Shown here in pieces: positions 5,942-7,136 of a stretch of 7,136 nt of DNA. Both the position numbers and the translations under genes were made by a program. How positions within the stretch are numbered: position 1 is the stretch's first letter; every line of letters begins with the position of its first letter. This DNA is from Chryseobacterium sp. (GTDB lineage Bacteria; Bacteroidota; Bacteroidia; Flavobacteriales; Weeksellaceae): positions 1-7,136 of the forward strand of contig RDDY01000219.1 of assembly GCA_003852805.1 (NCBI GenBank), in the 5' to 3' direction. The notes under the pieces were generated by a model. That model worked only from the letters and a program-made list of their open reading frames with translations, ran no database searches and was not told where the DNA came from.

Positions 5942-7136
5942 ATCATTTCCTTGATTTTTTCGGCAATTTTTTCAGCCATTAAAGGCGGAACAGCATTACC
6001 TATTTGTTTGAAAGCGGCTGTTCTGCTACCTTCAAAGAAATAATCATCGGGAAAAGACTGTATTCTTGCGGCTTCTCTAACTGTAATTGAGCGGTTTTGT
6101 TTCTTATCGGGGTGTATGTAATAATGTCCGTCCATTGCAATATGTGCAACAACGGTATGCGAAACACCTTGTCCGTTCACAACTTGGAAACGGTTTGTAA
6201 ATGATTTTGTATTGTTGTGTTTTATTAAACGAGGTGGTAAAGTAGCATAATTTAATCTTTTCCCTTTATTCCACTCATCAACTGCAATACGGTAAATCTC
6301 CAAATCGTTTTCGTTGTTTGGTCTTGCGATATGTTGCGTAACGAAGTCTAAACCATTACGGATTTTAGCTTGTTCCAAATATGCCGTTGTTGGTTTAGCG
6401 TAATTGACAGCATTTAAAGTGCCTTTGCCATTTTGTAGGGGTTTCAAATCTGAAAATAAGTCTTTAAGAACCTGAAAATTATTTTCTTTGATTTCAAATT
6501 CGGGATAAGATAAACCCAATTCTTTTTTCCAACCGATGATGATCACACGTTTTCTGTCTTGTAAAACGCCAAAATCTTTTGCGTTTAAGAATCTGTTTTT
6601 GTTTGTAGGTAGACTTACTTCGTAACCAGCTTTTTTGACTGCTATCAATATTTTTTCTAAATATTCTCCATTTTTTGCTGATAAAATGCCTGGTACATTT
6701 TCAAACACAAACATTTTTGGTTGGTATTTTTCCAAAAATTTCACATAGTGTAAGTACAAAGTATTTCTTGGGTCATTGCTCATATCTTTGCGGGCTCTTC
6801 CAGCAACAGAATACGCCTGACAAGGCGGACCACCAACGATTAAATCAATTTTCCTTTTGCTTAGTTCACTGTCAATTTTTTTGAAAATATCAGGTAAGGT
6901 TTGTTTTGAAATTTCGGTGTTGATAACCGAATTGATAATGCTTTCAGGAACTTTTTGCCAGAGTTCTTCTTTCGATTTATTTTCTGATTTAAGATAATCG
7001 GTATAGATTTCTTTCTTTCCATTTTCGATAAGCCAATGATAAGCGGCTCTTGTTTTCAAAGTGTCGCAAGCATCTTTGTTCATTTCAACGTGAGCAATCG
7101 GGTTGAACCCAGCACGGATAAAGCCCTCTGACAGTC
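5938..7136 (-). CDS. C5-cytosine DNA methyltransferase (5' end outside window)
   Basis: Transfers methyl from S-adenosylmethionine to C5 of cytosine. The frame is open from the window edge to the stop at 5938-5940, giving 398 complete codons. The first Met, at 7083, is internal: the 17 codons before it encode LSEGFIRAGFNPIAHVE, the conserved stretch after motif I (F-x-G-x-G), which must lie just outside. Visible motifs are IV, GGPPCQAYS with the catalytic Cys codon at 6820-6822; VI, ENV at 6700-6702 and below; VIII, QDRKR beginning at 6561; IX, VREAARIQSFPDDY around 6078; and X, QIGNAVPP near 6000. The target-recognition region between VIII and IX spans about 150 residues and gives no readable specificity. 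Motifs II and IV are about 80 residues apart, longer than in compact enzymes such as M.HhaI. As first gene of the visible operon it would protect host DNA. All catalytic motifs in view are intact, so it should be active. Confidence 0.96.
   Translation of the reverse strand, partial: LSEGFIRAGFNPIAHVEMNKDACDTLKTRAAYHWLIENGKKEIYTDYLKSENKSKEELWQKVPESIINSVINTEISKQTLPDIFKKIDSELSKRKIDLIVGGPPCQAYSVAGRARKDMSNDPRNTLYLHYVKFLEKYQPKMFVFENVPGILSAKNGEYLEKILIAVKKAGYEVSLPTNKNRFLNAKDFGVLQDRKRVIIIGWKKELGLSYPEFEIKENNFQVLKDLFSDLKPLQNGKGTLNAVNYAKPTTAYLEQAKIRNGLDFVTQHIARPNNENDLEIYRIAVDEWNKGKRLNYATLPPRLIKHNNTKSFTNRFQVVNGQGVSHTVVAHIAMDGHYYIHPDKKQNRSITVREAARIQSFPDDYFFEGSRTAAFKQIGNAVPPLMAEKIAEKIKEMI
5948..5952 (-). 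promoter_or_regulatory. Shine-Dalgarno-like site for the GHKL ATPase gene
   Basis: Read on the minus strand, AAGGA lies inside the end of the methyltransferase gene, followed by a 6-base spacer (AATGAT) and the ATG of the GHKL gene. It is the only good Shine-Dalgarno match before any of the four internal starts. It supports the ATG at 5941-5939 as the true start. Confidence 0.55.

Larger units (their letters stand above)
1..7136 (-). other. Five-gene defence operon, restriction-like (mza-type order)
   Basis: All five genes run on the minus strand and are packed without gaps: methyltransferase, GHKL ATPase, Z1 ATPase, DUF4420 nuclease, AIPR. Three junctions overlap by 4 bases and the fourth has a 3-base gap, so one transcript is expected. 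No promoter or terminator falls inside the window; both should lie beyond its ends. The order matches MutL/MORC-containing restriction-like neighbourhoods known from comparative genomics and, as I recall, the defence system called mza. I have not assigned individual mza letters because I cannot confirm the naming order. No regulator, specificity subunit, Vsr nuclease or mobile-element gene is seen here. Confidence 0.85.

Noticed and set aside
5938..7083. Methyltransferase starting at Met 7083 as a complete gene
   Set aside because: Conserved residues continue in frame upstream to the window edge, and motif I would be missing. The gene is 5'-partial.
1..7136. CRISPR array, tRNA/rRNA genes, insertion sequence ends, attachment sites
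   Set aside because: No regularly spaced repeats, no tRNA-like cloverleaf and no transposase or integrase frame; coding sequence occupies essentially every base.
1..7136. Vsr-type nuclease or classical type I/III restriction subunits
   Set aside because: None of the frames has Vsr, HsdR/HsdS or Res motifs. If a Vsr gene belongs to the locus it must lie outside the window.

Overview
The window is AT-rich (mid-30s % GC in the lines I counted by eye) and is filled almost completely by one minus-strand operon of five genes. There is no RNA gene, insertion sequence, CRISPR array or intergenic gap; the longest space between genes is 3 bases. The proteins are rich in Lys, Asn, Ile and Glu, and most starts lack a Shine-Dalgarno sequence. 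Both point to a low-GC bacterium, most likely a member of the Bacteroidota, though this is an inference from composition and not from a marker gene.

In the direction of transcription (high to low coordinates) the order is: (1) a C5-cytosine DNA methyltransferase, 7136-5938, whose 5' end lies outside the window; (2) a GHKL ATPase of the MutL/MORC type, 5941-4481; (3) a Z1-domain superfamily II helicase-like ATPase, 4484-1647; (4) a PD-(D/E)XK nuclease-like protein of the DUF4420 family, 1650-673; (5) the first 223 residues of a probable AIPR (abortive infection phage resistance) protein, 669-1, whose 3' end lies outside the window. The first three junctions are identical 4-base ATGA stop/start overlaps. 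The fourth is TAG-CGA-ATG in one reading frame.

This order matches a family of predicted restriction-like anti-phage systems. They were described computationally as MutL/MORC-type ATPases in restriction-modification neighbourhoods (work of Iyer, Abhiman and Aravind). As I recall, they were later tested as a defence system named mza, for MutL, Z1, DUF and AIPR. The likely division of labour is that the methyltransferase marks self DNA, the GHKL ATPase acts as an ATP-driven clamp or switch, the Z1 protein uses ATP to move on or remodel DNA, the DUF4420 protein cuts, and AIPR is an effector of unknown mechanism. These roles are inferred from family membership; the sequence itself shows the motifs and the gene order.

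The system as a whole is therefore not new. The details that deserve attention are the three uniform ATGA junctions, the same-frame TAG between nuclease and AIPR, a perfect 11-bp hairpin just inside the Z1 gene, and the large uncharacterised C-terminal part of the Z1 protein.
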